DNA of 64,000 nucleotides from Agrobacterium tumefaciens (lineage in GTDB: Bacteria > Pseudomonadota > Alphaproteobacteria > Rhizobiales > Rhizobiaceae): positions 744,001 through 808,000 of the forward strand of contig NZ_CP039903.1 of assembly GCF_005221385.1 (NCBI RefSeq). Direction: 5' to 3'. The notes under the pieces were generated by a model, which was not told where the DNA came from, did no database searches, and was given only the letters and a program-made list of their open reading frames with translations. The stretch's first letter is position 1. Each line of letters starts with the position of its first letter. The position numbers and the translations under genes are program-made. Shown piece after piece: positions 17,021 through 25,323 of the stretch.

Positions 17021-17857
17021 CTAGTCCTCCGCCCGCGCTGCCGGATCGGCGGCCGGAAAGGAAAGGCCACTCCAGGCCGGCAGGGCCACGGTTATGGTGG
17101 CATTTTCTGCAAGAAGCGGCGTGCCGGCGGCAATGCGATCGATCCGCACAATGGCAAGAGCGTTGTTGCCGCAAACGGTCCCAAGAGTGCCCACCGGTTT
17201 TCCATTGGCGGTAATCTCCGTCCCGGTGGCGGGAAGCGGACCTTCCGCCGAAACGGTAACGACGCGCCGCCTTGCCGTGCCGCGATGTTTCATGCGCGAG
17301 ACGACCTCCTGGCCGACGAAGCAGCCCTTCTTGAAGGAAACGCCGTCATTCACATCCATCAGCACATCATGGGGAAAGGCATCCTGCAGCGCATAATCCC
17401 GGCCGGATTCGGCAATGCCGTGTTCGACGCGCAGCGCATCATAGGCTGCAGCGTCGCCGGAGGCAGATGCGCCCGGCACGCGGAATAGGTCGACCCCTGT
17501 CTTGGCGAAACGCCCATCCTTGATGCCTGCTTCCGGCGCATTCTCGTTCCAGAAAACGCTGACGCCTTCGGTGGCTTCGGATTTCAGATCGACCGGCGCG
17601 CGCAGCTTGTACATCGTCAAGCGGCGCAGCAACGCATCCTGCTCGGCAGCACCCGTCTCGATCAGGTAATCCGTTCCGTCGCGCGCAATCAGGAAATCGA
17701 ACAGGATCTTGCCCTGCGGCGTCAGCAGCGCCGAAGCGCGGGCTTCGCCCTCAGCCAGATTTTCAACATCGGCGGTGATGAGATTGTTCAGAAATTCCTC
17801 GGCGCCTGTGCCGGAAACTCTGATCAGGCGGCGGTCGGCAAGAAAGGCGGAAGGCAT
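17021..17857 (-). CDS. ygfZ: Folate-binding protein YgfZ/GcvT family
   Basis: A 278-residue protein with the YgfZ signature KGCFVGQEVVSRM, which carries the essential cysteine. YgfZ (IBA57 in mitochondria) uses tetrahydrofolate to help assemble or repair 4Fe-4S clusters in enzymes such as MiaB. The N-terminal half follows the GcvT fold (LTPQGKILFDFLI). It is the first gene of an operon with the HD hydrolase and the phosphatase. Confidence 0.9.
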   Translation of the reverse strand: MPSAFLADRRLIRVSGTGAEEFLNNLITADVENLAEGEARASALLTPQGKILFDFLIARDGTDYLIETGAAEQDALLRRLTMYKLRAPVDLKSEATEGVSVFWNENAPEAGIKDGRFAKTGVDLFRVPGASASGDAAAYDALRVEHGIAESGRDYALQDAFPHDVLMDVNDGVSFKKGCFVGQEVVSRMKHRGTARRRVVTVSAEGPLPATGTEITANGKPVGTLGTVCGNNALAIVRIDRIAAGTPLLAENATITVALPAWSGLSFPAADPAARAED

Positions 17858-17892
17858 GGCGTCACCGTTCGGTTCATCGAGACTGCGCGATC

Positions 17893-17922
17893 TCCGGCAA
17901 AATGCAGATGCACTTTGCCGGA
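17893..17922 (-). terminator. Hairpin downstream of the exported hypothetical gene
   Basis: TCCGGCAAA and TTTGCCGGA form a perfect 9-bp stem between the end of the 17980 gene and the ygfZ start. No T-run follows, so it may be a Rho-dependent stop or an mRNA-stabilising hairpin rather than a true terminator. Confidence 0.4.
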
Positions 17923-17979
17923 CGGCTCATTCCGCACAGTTAGGATTTTTACCGGAGAACGGCAAGCACCGTGAGGCGA

Positions 17980-18747
17980 TCAATCGCCAGCGGTGAAGAA
18001 CTTCCACTTGCCATCAGGCGAAATGCCGATGCGGTAGAAGCTGTAATTGCCGTATTCCTGCATATCCGCCAGATCGCCCGCCGTAATGATGCGCAAGAGC
18101 TCCACCTTTTCCGGTGGCGTCAGCGTATTCAGCGGCTTTCCGGCGAAATAGGGGAAGACATAGGCTTCGTCCGGCGTGCCGGCATCGATATGGGCATAAC
18201 CGGTCGACAATAGGTCGATGATGATCGCCAGCACTTCCAGCCCGTCGGGATCGCCGGAATAGCTTTTCAGTGCCGCGATCGGGTCTTCACTGTCGCTGCC
18301 GTCGATGCGGAATGCGTTCTGGCCGGCGGCGATGAAGGGTCGCAATTTTTCGATATCACCCGAAGCGGCTGCGTCGATGATCTGCTGGCGCAGCTTGCGA
18401 ACGGCTTCCGGGGCCTTGGAAATGTCGTGCTCGATGACGACGGACATTTCCGGAGCATTGTCGGGCTTGGAGGATTGCTGCTTGGTCTGGGCAGCGGAAC
18501 GGTCGACCAGAGGGTCGGGCAGGGGAATACCTTCCGAATCACCTTCGATCTCGTCCGGCTCCGCGGGCTGAGCCTGCTGCGGCTGATCGCCATTCTGAGC
18601 CTGCGGCTCGCTTTCGGTGTTTTGCGCCGGTTTCAGCTCGGAAAGGGCGAGAGCGCGGTTCGGCAAGCCAACCGACCCGGCGGTCAAAGCAAGCACGATG
18701 GACAGCATGGCGGAAGAGCGCAAAAGCCCCTTGCTCAGGCAAGACAT
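17980..18747 (-). CDS. Conserved exported protein, function unknown
   Basis: A 255-residue protein. Residues 1-35 are a signal peptide ending around NRALA. Residues 36-95 are a Gln/Pro/Glu-rich low-complexity linker. The C-terminal ~150 residues are ordered (QQIIDAAASGDIEKLRPFI, then AYVFPYFAGKPLNTLTP, ending ISPDGKWKFF). The SGDIEKLRPFI segment is reminiscent of one ankyrin-like helix pair, but a repeat array is not evident. It lies 14 bases after the 18762 gene, probably in one operon. Confidence 0.75.
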   Translation of the reverse strand: MSCLSKGLLRSSAMLSIVLALTAGSVGLPNRALALSELKPAQNTESEPQAQNGDQPQQAQPAEPDEIEGDSEGIPLPDPLVDRSAAQTKQQSSKPDNAPEMSVVIEHDISKAPEAVRKLRQQIIDAAASGDIEKLRPFIAAGQNAFRIDGSDSEDPIAALKSYSGDPDGLEVLAIIIDLLSTGYAHIDAGTPDEAYVFPYFAGKPLNTLTPPEKVELLRIITAGDLADMQEYGNYSFYRIGISPDGKWKFFTAGD

Positions 18748-18761
18748 GATAGACCCCGGCT

Positions 18762-19019
18762 TTACTGTATCACCCGCTGCGGAGAAAATTCGCCTTCAAG
18801 CATGCGCTGGCGCAGCGATTCCAGCATTGCTTCAGCGCCGGCTTCGCCATGCATGCGAATGGTTTCGCGCATGGCCAGAGCAATGGCGGCATCGGCGATG
18901 ATCTCAGGCTCGATGCCGTCGGCCATGCCGTCGGCCCATGCCTCGTTCTGGTGTTCCAGAGCGACCTGCATCTTTTCATGCACGATCATATCGTCGATTT
19001 CGTTACGGCTCGTCTGCAT
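18762..19019 (-). CDS. Conserved small hypothetical protein
   Basis: An 85-residue acidic, helical protein (MQTSRNEIDDMIVHEKMQVA, rich in Ala, Glu and Met) with no membrane segment. I do not recognise the family. A close downstream gene on the same strand (14 bases) suggests cotranscription with the exported protein at 17980. Confidence 0.65.
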   Translation of the reverse strand: MQTSRNEIDDMIVHEKMQVALEHQNEAWADGMADGIEPEIIADAAIALAMRETIRMHGEAGAEAMLESLRQRMLEGEFSPQRVIQ

Positions 19020-19124
19020 TTTTCATCCTCGACAGGGCGGGCAAGTCCTTACCACCCTGTTAACAACACTATCAGTCTTTTATCAAAACGGCACGGCCTG
19101 CGGCGAAAAGAGGTTAACAATCCG

Positions 19125-19562
19125 CTAATTTCCGAACCGCGACGCGATTTCCTGAGCGAGTGTTGCCCCTTCGTTACGGTAGTTCTCTTCTGCCATGACG
19201 GCGGCGCGTGTGCAACTGGTGTGGATGGCCGCAAAGGAGCGGTATCCACGGTTGAATGCAGCCGTCATGCGCTGGCGTCTTTCGGGTTCGTTGGCCGTGT
19301 CCGCAGCCAGAAGATCGCTCATCGATCTGCGCCAGTCCTCCGGACCGGAAGAAGGGCACAGGGTTCTTAAATATTGCACCGCGCCCAGTATTTCGGAAAG
19401 CCGTGCCAGCTTGTCGTCATAAGGTGCGGGTTTGGGCGGCGTTACTTCCGCAGGTCGTACTTCCTTGGAAGCCGCTTTTGAAGGCTGCGCATAAGCGATG
19501 CCTTCTTGCCCGGCCGGTAACATGGTCAGGAAAAGAGACAGGAAAATGGTTGATCGTATCAA
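19125..19562 (-). CDS. TIGR02301-family exported protein
   Basis: A 145-residue protein if read from the TTG at 19562, which gives a good signal peptide (IRSTIFLSLFLTMLPAG, cut near AYAQ). The core (DDKLARLSEILGAVQYLRTL, then FNRGYRSFAAIHTSC) matches my recollection of an alphaproteobacterial family of unknown function. No ATG fits: a GTG at 19580 is an alternative, and the open frame runs on through the 15-bp tandem repeat. The start is therefore uncertain. Confidence 0.7.
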   Translation of the reverse strand: MIRSTIFLSLFLTMLPAGQEGIAYAQPSKAASKEVRPAEVTPPKPAPYDDKLARLSEILGAVQYLRTLCPSSGPEDWRRSMSDLLAADTANEPERRQRMTAAFNRGYRSFAAIHTSCTRAAVMAEENYRNEGATLAQEIASRFGN

Positions 19563-19585
19563 AATTCTATTCTGCCCCACACATA

Positions 19586-19654
19586 CTCGTGAACTACTGG
19601 CTCGTGAACTACTGGCTCGTGAACTACTGGCTCGTGAACTACTGGCTCGTGAAC
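19586..19654. repeat. 15-bp minisatellite, four units plus a partial
   Basis: CTCGTGAACTACTGG is repeated four times exactly (19586-19645) and a fifth copy breaks off after nine bases. It lies between the Nudix gene and the proposed start of the TIGR02301 gene. The unit length is a multiple of three, so on the minus strand it keeps the frame open (RASSS repeats). Exact units suggest recent expansion by slippage. Confidence 0.95.
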
Positions 19655-19705
19655 ATCCGGCGAGCGGACATGCCCTAAATAATCGCGATTCTGGCTGGCT
19701 GGCAA

Positions 19706-20122
19706 TCATGCAAACAGGCGCTCGGCGCATTCGACGACGCTTTCAGGTGCCGGCAGCCGGCGGATTTCCGCCAATGTGTACCAGCCCGCATCCGCCGCAT
19801 CGTCGGCCGCCGTCACCGCCGGATCGGCATCCGTTTCCACCGTGAAGACGGACAGGAAATAATGGCTGGTCAGCACGCCGTCTGCATTGCGTGACGGCAG
19901 GTCATAGGTCGCGAAGAGTTGCGGTTTGCGCGCCACGATGCCGGTTTCCTCGTGAAGTTCGCGAAGTGCGGTCTCGGCCGGTGTTTCCCCCTCTTCGCCG
20001 CGCCCGCCCGGAAAGGCGAACATGTCCTTTGACGGTGGATTGGCCCGGCGCACGAGAAGCAGCCGGTCGCCATTCCTGACGATGGCGGAGGAGGCGGGGT
20101 GGGGCTTGATGCGAAGGGTCAT
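19706..20122 (-). CDS. Nudix hydrolase
   Basis: A 138-residue protein with the Nudix box [18 protein letters not shown] followed by HEETGI, which binds the metal and pyrophosphate. The N-terminal part [16 protein letters not shown] is typical of ADP-ribose or nucleotide pyrophosphatases (MutT-like). The ATG at 20122 precedes the domain; in-frame ATGs at 20164 and 20185 would add a basic extension. The substrate is undetermined. Confidence 0.85.
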   Translation of the reverse strand: MTLRIKPHPASSAIVRNGDRLLLVRRANPPSKDMFAFPGGRGEEGETPAETALRELHEETGIVARKPQLFATYDLPSRNADGVLTSHYFLSVFTVETDADPAVTAADDAADAGWYTLAEIRRLPAPESVVECAERLFA

Positions 20123-20264
20123 GAAGGGTTTCACTCGTTTCGGCCGTCTCCGGCCTGTCTGCATATTGTGGTGCGAGAGCGCCAATGCGCCCTTTCGGAT
20201 AAGGCGCGGAGGCTCTAACCTGTTGCGAACAACACGCTCTATTGTGCACGCAGAAGACGGTGGA

Positions 20265-20588
20265 ATGAAGGTCTATCTTATCTATGTATTGGCGGCACTT
20301 GCGGAAATCGCCGGTTGCTTCGCCTTCTGGGCCTGGCTGAAACTCGGCAAGCCGGTCTGGATATTATTGCCGGGCATGCTGTCGCTTGCCGCATTTGCCT
20401 GGCTGCTGGCACTGGTGCCGACCGAGACGGCGGGCAGAGCCTATGCCGCTTATGGCGGGATTTACATCGCCGCATCGCTTCTCTGGCTCTGGGGCGTTGA
20501 AGGGCAGCTGCCGGATAAATGGGATGTCGCCGGCGGCGCCGTCTGCCTTGCCGGCACGGCCGTCATTCTGTTCGGCCCACGCGCCTGA
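20265..20588 (+). CDS. YnfA family membrane protein (UPF0060)
   Basis: A 107-residue protein with four membrane helices ([20 protein letters not shown] at the start, FGPRA at the end) and the conserved [10 protein letters not shown] and [12 protein letters not shown]. It belongs to the small-multidrug-resistance-like YnfA family. E. coli and Shigella YnfA have been linked to drug efflux. It ends 10 bases before the SRAP gene. Confidence 0.9.
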   Translation: MKVYLIYVLAALAEIAGCFAFWAWLKLGKPVWILLPGMLSLAAFAWLLALVPTETAGRAYAAYGGIYIAASLLWLWGVEGQLPDKWDVAGGAVCLAGTAVILFGPRA

Positions 20589-20598
20589 GGAGAAGATC

Positions 20599-21360
20599 AT
20601 GTGTGGACGTTTTGTCCTGAAGGCGACGCCGGAAGAAATCGCCGATTATCTCGACCTGATCGGGCTTGAGGATTTTCCCGCCCGTTTCAACATCGCGCCC
20701 ACGCAACCGGTTCTGGTGGTGCTGGAAGGCGAGCGGCAGGAGCGCGGCAGCAACCTGCCCAACCGCCGGGCCGTGCTGGTCCGCTGGGGTTTTCTGCCGG
20801 GCTGGGTGAAGGATCCCAAGGATTTTCCCTTGCTCATCAACGCGCGTTCGGAAACCGCCATCGGCAAGGCATCCTTCCGCGCCGCCATGCGCCATCGCCG
20901 CGTGCTAATTCCCGCCACTGGCTTTTATGAGTGGCGACGACCGCCGAAGGAGGAGGGCGGCAAGCCGCAGCCCTATTTCATCCGCCCGAAAAACGGCGGC
21001 ATCGTCGCCTTTGCCGGCCTTATGGAAACATGGTCCTCAGCCGATGGCTCGGAAGTCGATACCGGTGCAATTCTCACCACCGCCGCCAATGCCGCGATCG
21101 GGCGTATTCACGACCGCATGCCTGTTGTCATCGCGCCCGAGGATTTCAGCCGCTGGCTGGACTGCAAGACGCAGGAACCGCGCGAGGTGGCCGATCTGAT
21201 GCGCCCGGCGCAGGACGATTTCTTCGAGATGATCCCGGTGTCGGACAAGGTCAACAAGGTCGCCAATGTCGGCGCTGACCTCATCGAACCGGTGCCGGAA
21301 ACCGCGCCGCTGGCAAAGATCAAACCGCCGAAGGATGAAGGGCAGATGTCGCTGTTTTAA
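20599..21360 (+). CDS. SOS response-associated peptidase (SRAP, YedK/HMCES family)
   Basis: A 253-residue protein starting MCGRF, where Cys2 (after Met removal) is the residue that crosslinks to abasic sites in single-stranded DNA. Other family motifs are NARSET, LIPATGFYEWR and IHDRMPV (active-site His). GAGGAG lies eight bases before the ATG. It shields abasic sites at replication forks. No LexA box was recognised upstream. Confidence 0.93.
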   Translation: MCGRFVLKATPEEIADYLDLIGLEDFPARFNIAPTQPVLVVLEGERQERGSNLPNRRAVLVRWGFLPGWVKDPKDFPLLINARSETAIGKASFRAAMRHRRVLIPATGFYEWRRPPKEEGGKPQPYFIRPKNGGIVAFAGLMETWSSADGSEVDTGAILTTAANAAIGRIHDRMPVVIAPEDFSRWLDCKTQEPREVADLMRPAQDDFFEMIPVSDKVNKVANVGADLIEPVPETAPLAKIKPPKDEGQMSLF

Positions 21361-21404
21361 CGTCTTTGCGTGGCGCGCGAGGCTAGTTATTTACGGCTGG
21401 ACGT

Positions 21405-21560
21405 TGCCGCACATTTCTTCTCCCCGCCGGGGAGAAGGTGGCCCGAAGGGTCGGATGAGGGGGCAGCGTTGCCTAATTTCGGAGAGCTTGCCCCCTCATC
21501 CCGCTGCCGCGGACTTCTCCCCGGCGGGGAGAAGAAACAAGCGGCACCCGCTCGGCCCAT
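21405..21560. repeat. Palindromic intergenic repeat, family A copy 4
   Basis: Arms ATTTCTTCTCCCCGCCGGGG and their inverse (to about 21538), plus outer segments with GGCACCCGCTCGG shared with copy 1. It separates the convergent SRAP gene and the diguanylate cyclase gene. Confidence 0.85.
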
Positions 21561-21581
21561 GACCCTATCTACGGGAAAATC

Positions 21582-22874
21582 TCAGCTGTTCTGCCCCATC
21601 TTCTGTAAGCCTTCCTGGATCATCACGTCGGAATACACCCGGTTGCGGCCATTCGCCTTGGCGAGATAGAGTAGCTGATCGGCGGCATTCAGCTGGTTGT
21701 CGAAAGGTTCACCCTTTTCGATTTCCACCACGCCGAGCGAAATCGTCAGCGCCAGGCTGCTGCCGCTGAGCTGGCGGCCATTGCTTTCAACAGCGCCGCG
21801 CAGTTCCTCGCAGAACTGATAGGCGGCACGGGCATCAAGCCCGCGCAGGAACACGGCGAACTCCTCGCCGCCGAGGCGGGCGGGAATATGGCGCTTCTCA
21901 TGGCACATGTCGTGCAGCAGTTCGGCAAGCTTTTTCAGCGCCCGGTCGCCGGCATCGTGCCCGAGTGTGTCGTTGATCTTCTTGAAATGGTCGATGTCGA
22001 GAATGGCGACCGCGCCGTTTTCGTCGTTGTCGTTGATGATATCCATCAAGGCCCGGGTACGCTCGAAGAAGGAGCGGCGGTTCGGCAAGCCGGTCAGATG
22101 GTCGCGTTCAGCCAGTTCACGCAGGCGCTTCAGCTGCTTCAGCGTTTCGATATTATTGTCGATACGGCACTGCAATTCTTCCGGCACGAAGGGGCGATAG
22201 ACGAAATCGGATGCGCCTGCCTTCAGGAAGCTTGCCGAAAGCAGCCGGTCGGTGGAGGACGAGATGCCGATCACCCTGAGATCTTCCGAGGAACGACTGT
22301 CGCAGATACGGCGCGTCAGCTCATAACCGTCCATGTCAGGCATATGGTAATCGGTGATGACGAGCTGGATCGATGGGTCCTGCGACAGGATTTCCAGCGC
22401 CCGGTTGCCCGAATGGGCCTCGCTGACCTTGAAATTCTGCCGCTCCAATATTTCCACCAGGCCGGAACGCGCCGTGCGCGCGTCATCGACCACCAGAACG
22501 GAAAAGCGCCGGTTGGTCAAAATCCGGTCAACGGTCTTGACCACCGCATCGACGGTGCGGTGCCCGTCCTTGACGATATAATCGATGATCTTCTTTTCGG
22601 CGTAACGTTTGCGTGCCTCTTCATCCACCGTTGCGGTGAAGACGATTGCCGGCACCTTGTGCTCGGAAAGAAGAGCTAAAATCTCGCCCTTCGGTGCGTC
22701 GGGCAGGTTGAGCCCCGTCAGCGCCAGCGTGAAATCATGGGCGCGCAACAGCGTATCGGCGGCGGCCATGCTGTCACAATGAATGACCTCAGCTTCGGTC
22801 TCTTCCGAGAGCCGCGACTTCAGCAGCATGGAAAGAGCAACGGAATCTTCAATCAGAAGGATTTTATCCTGCAT
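21582..22874 (-). CDS. PleD-like diguanylate cyclase with two receiver domains
   Basis: A 430-residue protein: receiver 1 (about residues 1-120), receiver 2 (about 124-240, phosphoacceptor Asp175 in VITDYHMPDMDG) and a GGDEF domain (about 260-420, signature GGEEF at 335-339). The intact signature predicts synthesis of cyclic di-GMP. Receiver 1 has glycine (Gly54, LTGLNLPDAP) where the phosphorylated aspartate is expected, so it is probably a dimerisation adaptor, as in PleD. The RxxD inhibitory site before GGEEF is absent. The ATG at 22874 starts the first receiver. Confidence 0.9.
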   Translation of the reverse strand: MQDKILLIEDSVALSMLLKSRLSEETEAEVIHCDSMAAADTLLRAHDFTLALTGLNLPDAPKGEILALLSEHKVPAIVFTATVDEEARKRYAEKKIIDYIVKDGHRTVDAVVKTVDRILTNRRFSVLVVDDARTARSGLVEILERQNFKVSEAHSGNRALEILSQDPSIQLVITDYHMPDMDGYELTRRICDSRSSEDLRVIGISSSTDRLLSASFLKAGASDFVYRPFVPEELQCRIDNNIETLKQLKRLRELAERDHLTGLPNRRSFFERTRALMDIINDNDENGAVAILDIDHFKKINDTLGHDAGDRALKKLAELLHDMCHEKRHIPARLGGEEFAVFLRGLDARAAYQFCEELRGAVESNGRQLSGSSLALTISLGVVEIEKGEPFDNQLNAADQLLYLAKANGRNRVYSDVMIQEGLQKMGQNS

Positions 22875-23146
22875 GGCCGTCCCAAGCCCCCCTGGCCTGT
22901 CTTCGCACGCTTTCCCGAACACCGGATATTCGTCATCCGCATGTCTGCGGATTGGGAAGTCGGCTTATGCATTGTTTTGGAAAAAACTGCGAAAAATAGA
23001 AAATTCTTTGTTATTCACTAGTCTATACGTTTGCGCTCGTACAGACGTTTCGTAGAGGCCGCGCTTTTTACTTCACTTTCGTTGCTGCTTCGTTACAAAA
23101 AGTTCCTGAATTTATGAATACCGGCCGTTCATGCTGCATGCCGGAT

Positions 23147-23173
23147 AAAAAAACGGCGCCGTTAAAGGCGCCG
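23147..23173 (-). terminator. Rho-independent terminator of the 43-residue gene
   Basis: On the minus strand CGGCGCC-TTTAAC-GGCGCCG is followed by seven T residues. It lies 90 bases after the stop of the small gene at 23264. Apart from this and the promoter side of the cyclase gene, 22875-23263 holds nothing I can name. Confidence 0.85.
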
Positions 23174-23263
23174 CGCGATTGCTGAAATTCTGTCGGGGAA
23201 TGTTGATTCTAGACCCGATCCACCAGATGATCCGAAAACCACTGGCCAAAAAACTGAATGTTT

Positions 23264-23395
23264 TCAGGCGGGTTTGACGACTGGCTTGCGCTTCAGCATC
23301 AGGGCTGCGGCCGCCACGGCCTTCAGTCCGAGCGGGCGGTAGTGGCTTTTGAGGTCCGGCTTCGCCTGCGGCTGTGCCTTCGTCTCGTTCGTCAT
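23264..23395 (-). CDS. Small basic protein, 43 residues, function unknown
   Basis: MTNETKAQPQAKPDLKSHYR, then a helical stretch LGLKAVAAAALM and the basic tail LKRKPVVKPA. GGAG lies eight bases before the ATG and a strong terminator follows, so this looks like a real short transcription unit. The middle part could be a short amphipathic or membrane-touching helix. I recognise no family. Confidence 0.65.
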   Translation of the reverse strand: MTNETKAQPQAKPDLKSHYRPLGLKAVAAAALMLKRKPVVKPA

Positions 23396-23566
23396 TTCTC
23401 TTCTCCATAATTCACGCCATTCGCCTGTGCGAAGCGTGTGAAGCCCCTTTTTCGGGGGTAATCTTGACGGATTCGAGGCGAAAAAAAATGAAGCCGGCTT
23501 TTGGGGATGCGACATTTTGCGCCACATCCGCCAGCAAGGTCCTGCGGGAAAAATAAACCTATGGTT

Positions 23567-24436
23567 TCAAATACCGCGATCGAGGCCGTTTCCGCCATTC
23601 GCATCATCATGCGCGTCTTCTTCGATGGTCAGCGTGCCGTAGCGGCGGTGCCACAGGCGGGCGCTGATGGGAATGAAGACGAGGTAGGCGGCAACCGTCA
23701 GAACCAGCACTTCCCAGGTGAAGCTCATCAACATCGCCACATAAAGCACGACGACGAGGATCATCGGCAGCACCAGATCGCGGCGAATGCGGCTGGTGCC
23801 TGATTTTCCCGACCAGACCGGCAAACGGCTGATGAGGAGGTAACCGATCAGTACGGTATAGGCGGCGGCGACGTAGGCGAAGGGCTTGTCCGGCTCCACG
23901 CCGAGGAAGCCGAGATAGACCGGCAGAAGCACCAGCATGGCGCCCATGGGAGCCGGAACACCCACGAAGAATTCGTTCTGCCAGGGCGCTTTCACCGGCC
24001 GTTCGATCATCACGTTGAAGCGTGCCAGGCGCAGGCCGGCGGCAATGACATAGATGAGCGCGGCGATCCAGCCGATGGAGCGTGCCTGATCGAGCAGATA
24101 GGCATAGACCACCAAGGCAGGGGCGACACCGAAATTGACGATGTCGGCCAGACTATCCATCTGTTCGCCGAATTTGGATGTCGCCTTCATCATGCGGGCG
24201 ATGCGCCCGTCGATGCCGTCGAGGAAGGCGGCGAGCAGCACCATGCCGACGGCCAGCTCAAAGCGGCCTTCGATGGCGAGGCGAACGCCGCTCAGGCCCG
24301 CACAGATGGCCAGAACGGTGATGAGATTGGGTATCACGAGGCGGAAGGGAATTTCCCGCAGGCGTGGTCCCCGGCCGCTATCCTTGCGGCTCTCCTGTTT
24401 TCCGTTCTGTTGCGGCTCGATGATCGGCGTTTCCAT
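23567..24436 (-). CDS. pssA: CDP-diacylglycerol-serine O-phosphatidyltransferase
   Basis: A 289-residue membrane enzyme with the CDP-alcohol phosphotransferase motif spread over DGIDGRIAR, then FGEQMDSLAD. It joins serine to CDP-diacylglycerol to make phosphatidylserine. About eight hydrophobic segments follow an N-terminal polar tail. It lies 24 bases after psd on the same strand, so the two steps of phosphatidylethanolamine synthesis form one operon. Confidence 0.93.
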   Translation of the reverse strand: METPIIEPQQNGKQESRKDSGRGPRLREIPFRLVIPNLITVLAICAGLSGVRLAIEGRFELAVGMVLLAAFLDGIDGRIARMMKATSKFGEQMDSLADIVNFGVAPALVVYAYLLDQARSIGWIAALIYVIAAGLRLARFNVMIERPVKAPWQNEFFVGVPAPMGAMLVLLPVYLGFLGVEPDKPFAYVAAAYTVLIGYLLISRLPVWSGKSGTSRIRRDLVLPMILVVVLYVAMLMSFTWEVLVLTVAAYLVFIPISARLWHRRYGTLTIEEDAHDDANGGNGLDRGI

Positions 24437-24460
24437 GGCGCATGCCCTTCCTGATTGTCA

Positions 24461-25159
24461 TCAGCCGCGGCGGCTGATGACCGGGCCCTTGGCGGAGCCG
24501 AATTCGGCAAGTACGGTTTCACCGGCAATCGCCGTCTGGCCGACGGAAACGCGTGGCTGGAAACCTTCCGGCAGGAAGATGTCGAGACGCGAACCGAAAC
24601 GGATAAGGCCGAAACGCTCACCGGCATCAACAGGTTCATTCGGCTTGACCCAGCAGACGATACGGCGGGCAACCATGCCGGCGATCTGCACCACGCCGAC
24701 CTTGCCATGCGCCGTCTCGATGACGAGACCGTTGCGCTCATTGTCTTCGGAAGCCTTGTCCACTTCCGCATTGAGGAAGAGGCCGGGGCGATAGGCGACA
24801 TTGACGATGCGGCCGCGTACCGGGGCGCGGTTCACATGGCAGTTGAACACGTTCATGAATACCGAGATGCGCACCATCGGCTCCTTGCCGAGTTCCAGCT
24901 CCAGCGGCGGAACGACGGTCTGCACGGCGGAAACCTTGCCGTCGGCGGGGCTGATGATCAGGTCGTCATCCTGTGGTGTAACGCGCTCGGGGTCGCGAAA
25001 GAAATAGGCGCACCAGGCCGTCAGCACGAGACCGACCCAGAATAGCGGTTCGGAAATCCAGCCGAGCACCAGCGACGCGACGAAGAAGGCGGCGACAAAG
25101 ACGTAACCTTCCTTGTGGATCGGTACGATGGTGTTGCGAATGGTGTCGAACAGACTCAT
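24461..25159 (-). CDS. psd: Phosphatidylserine decarboxylase proenzyme
   Basis: A 232-residue protein of the short bacterial type. The self-cleavage site is Gly-Ser in [10 protein letters not shown] near the C-terminus, where the serine becomes the pyruvoyl group. Other conserved parts are [11 protein letters not shown] and [12 protein letters not shown]. The ATG at 25159 has AAGGA upstream; the longer frame is not needed. It turns phosphatidylserine into phosphatidylethanolamine. Confidence 0.94.
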   Translation of the reverse strand: MSLFDTIRNTIVPIHKEGYVFVAAFFVASLVLGWISEPLFWVGLVLTAWCAYFFRDPERVTPQDDDLIISPADGKVSAVQTVVPPLELELGKEPMVRISVFMNVFNCHVNRAPVRGRIVNVAYRPGLFLNAEVDKASEDNERNGLVIETAHGKVGVVQIAGMVARRIVCWVKPNEPVDAGERFGLIRFGSRLDIFLPEGFQPRVSVGQTAIAGETVLAEFGSAKGPVISRRG

Positions 25160-25323
25160 GAGATTCCTTGCTCCGGTTTCCGTTGTCGCGTCTATATGTG
25201 GTCGTGATACGACACGATCCACACGGCAATGCGACAAATTTTGCCTAGCTGGTTACAGCCAAACGACCCGCCCGGCAATGGCCCGGCGGATCTGCGATCC
25301 CGGTTCCCCGGGGTTTATGCCCG

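Noticed and set aside
19586..19654. CRISPR-like array
   Set aside because: Units follow each other with no spacers, so this is a tandem minisatellite.
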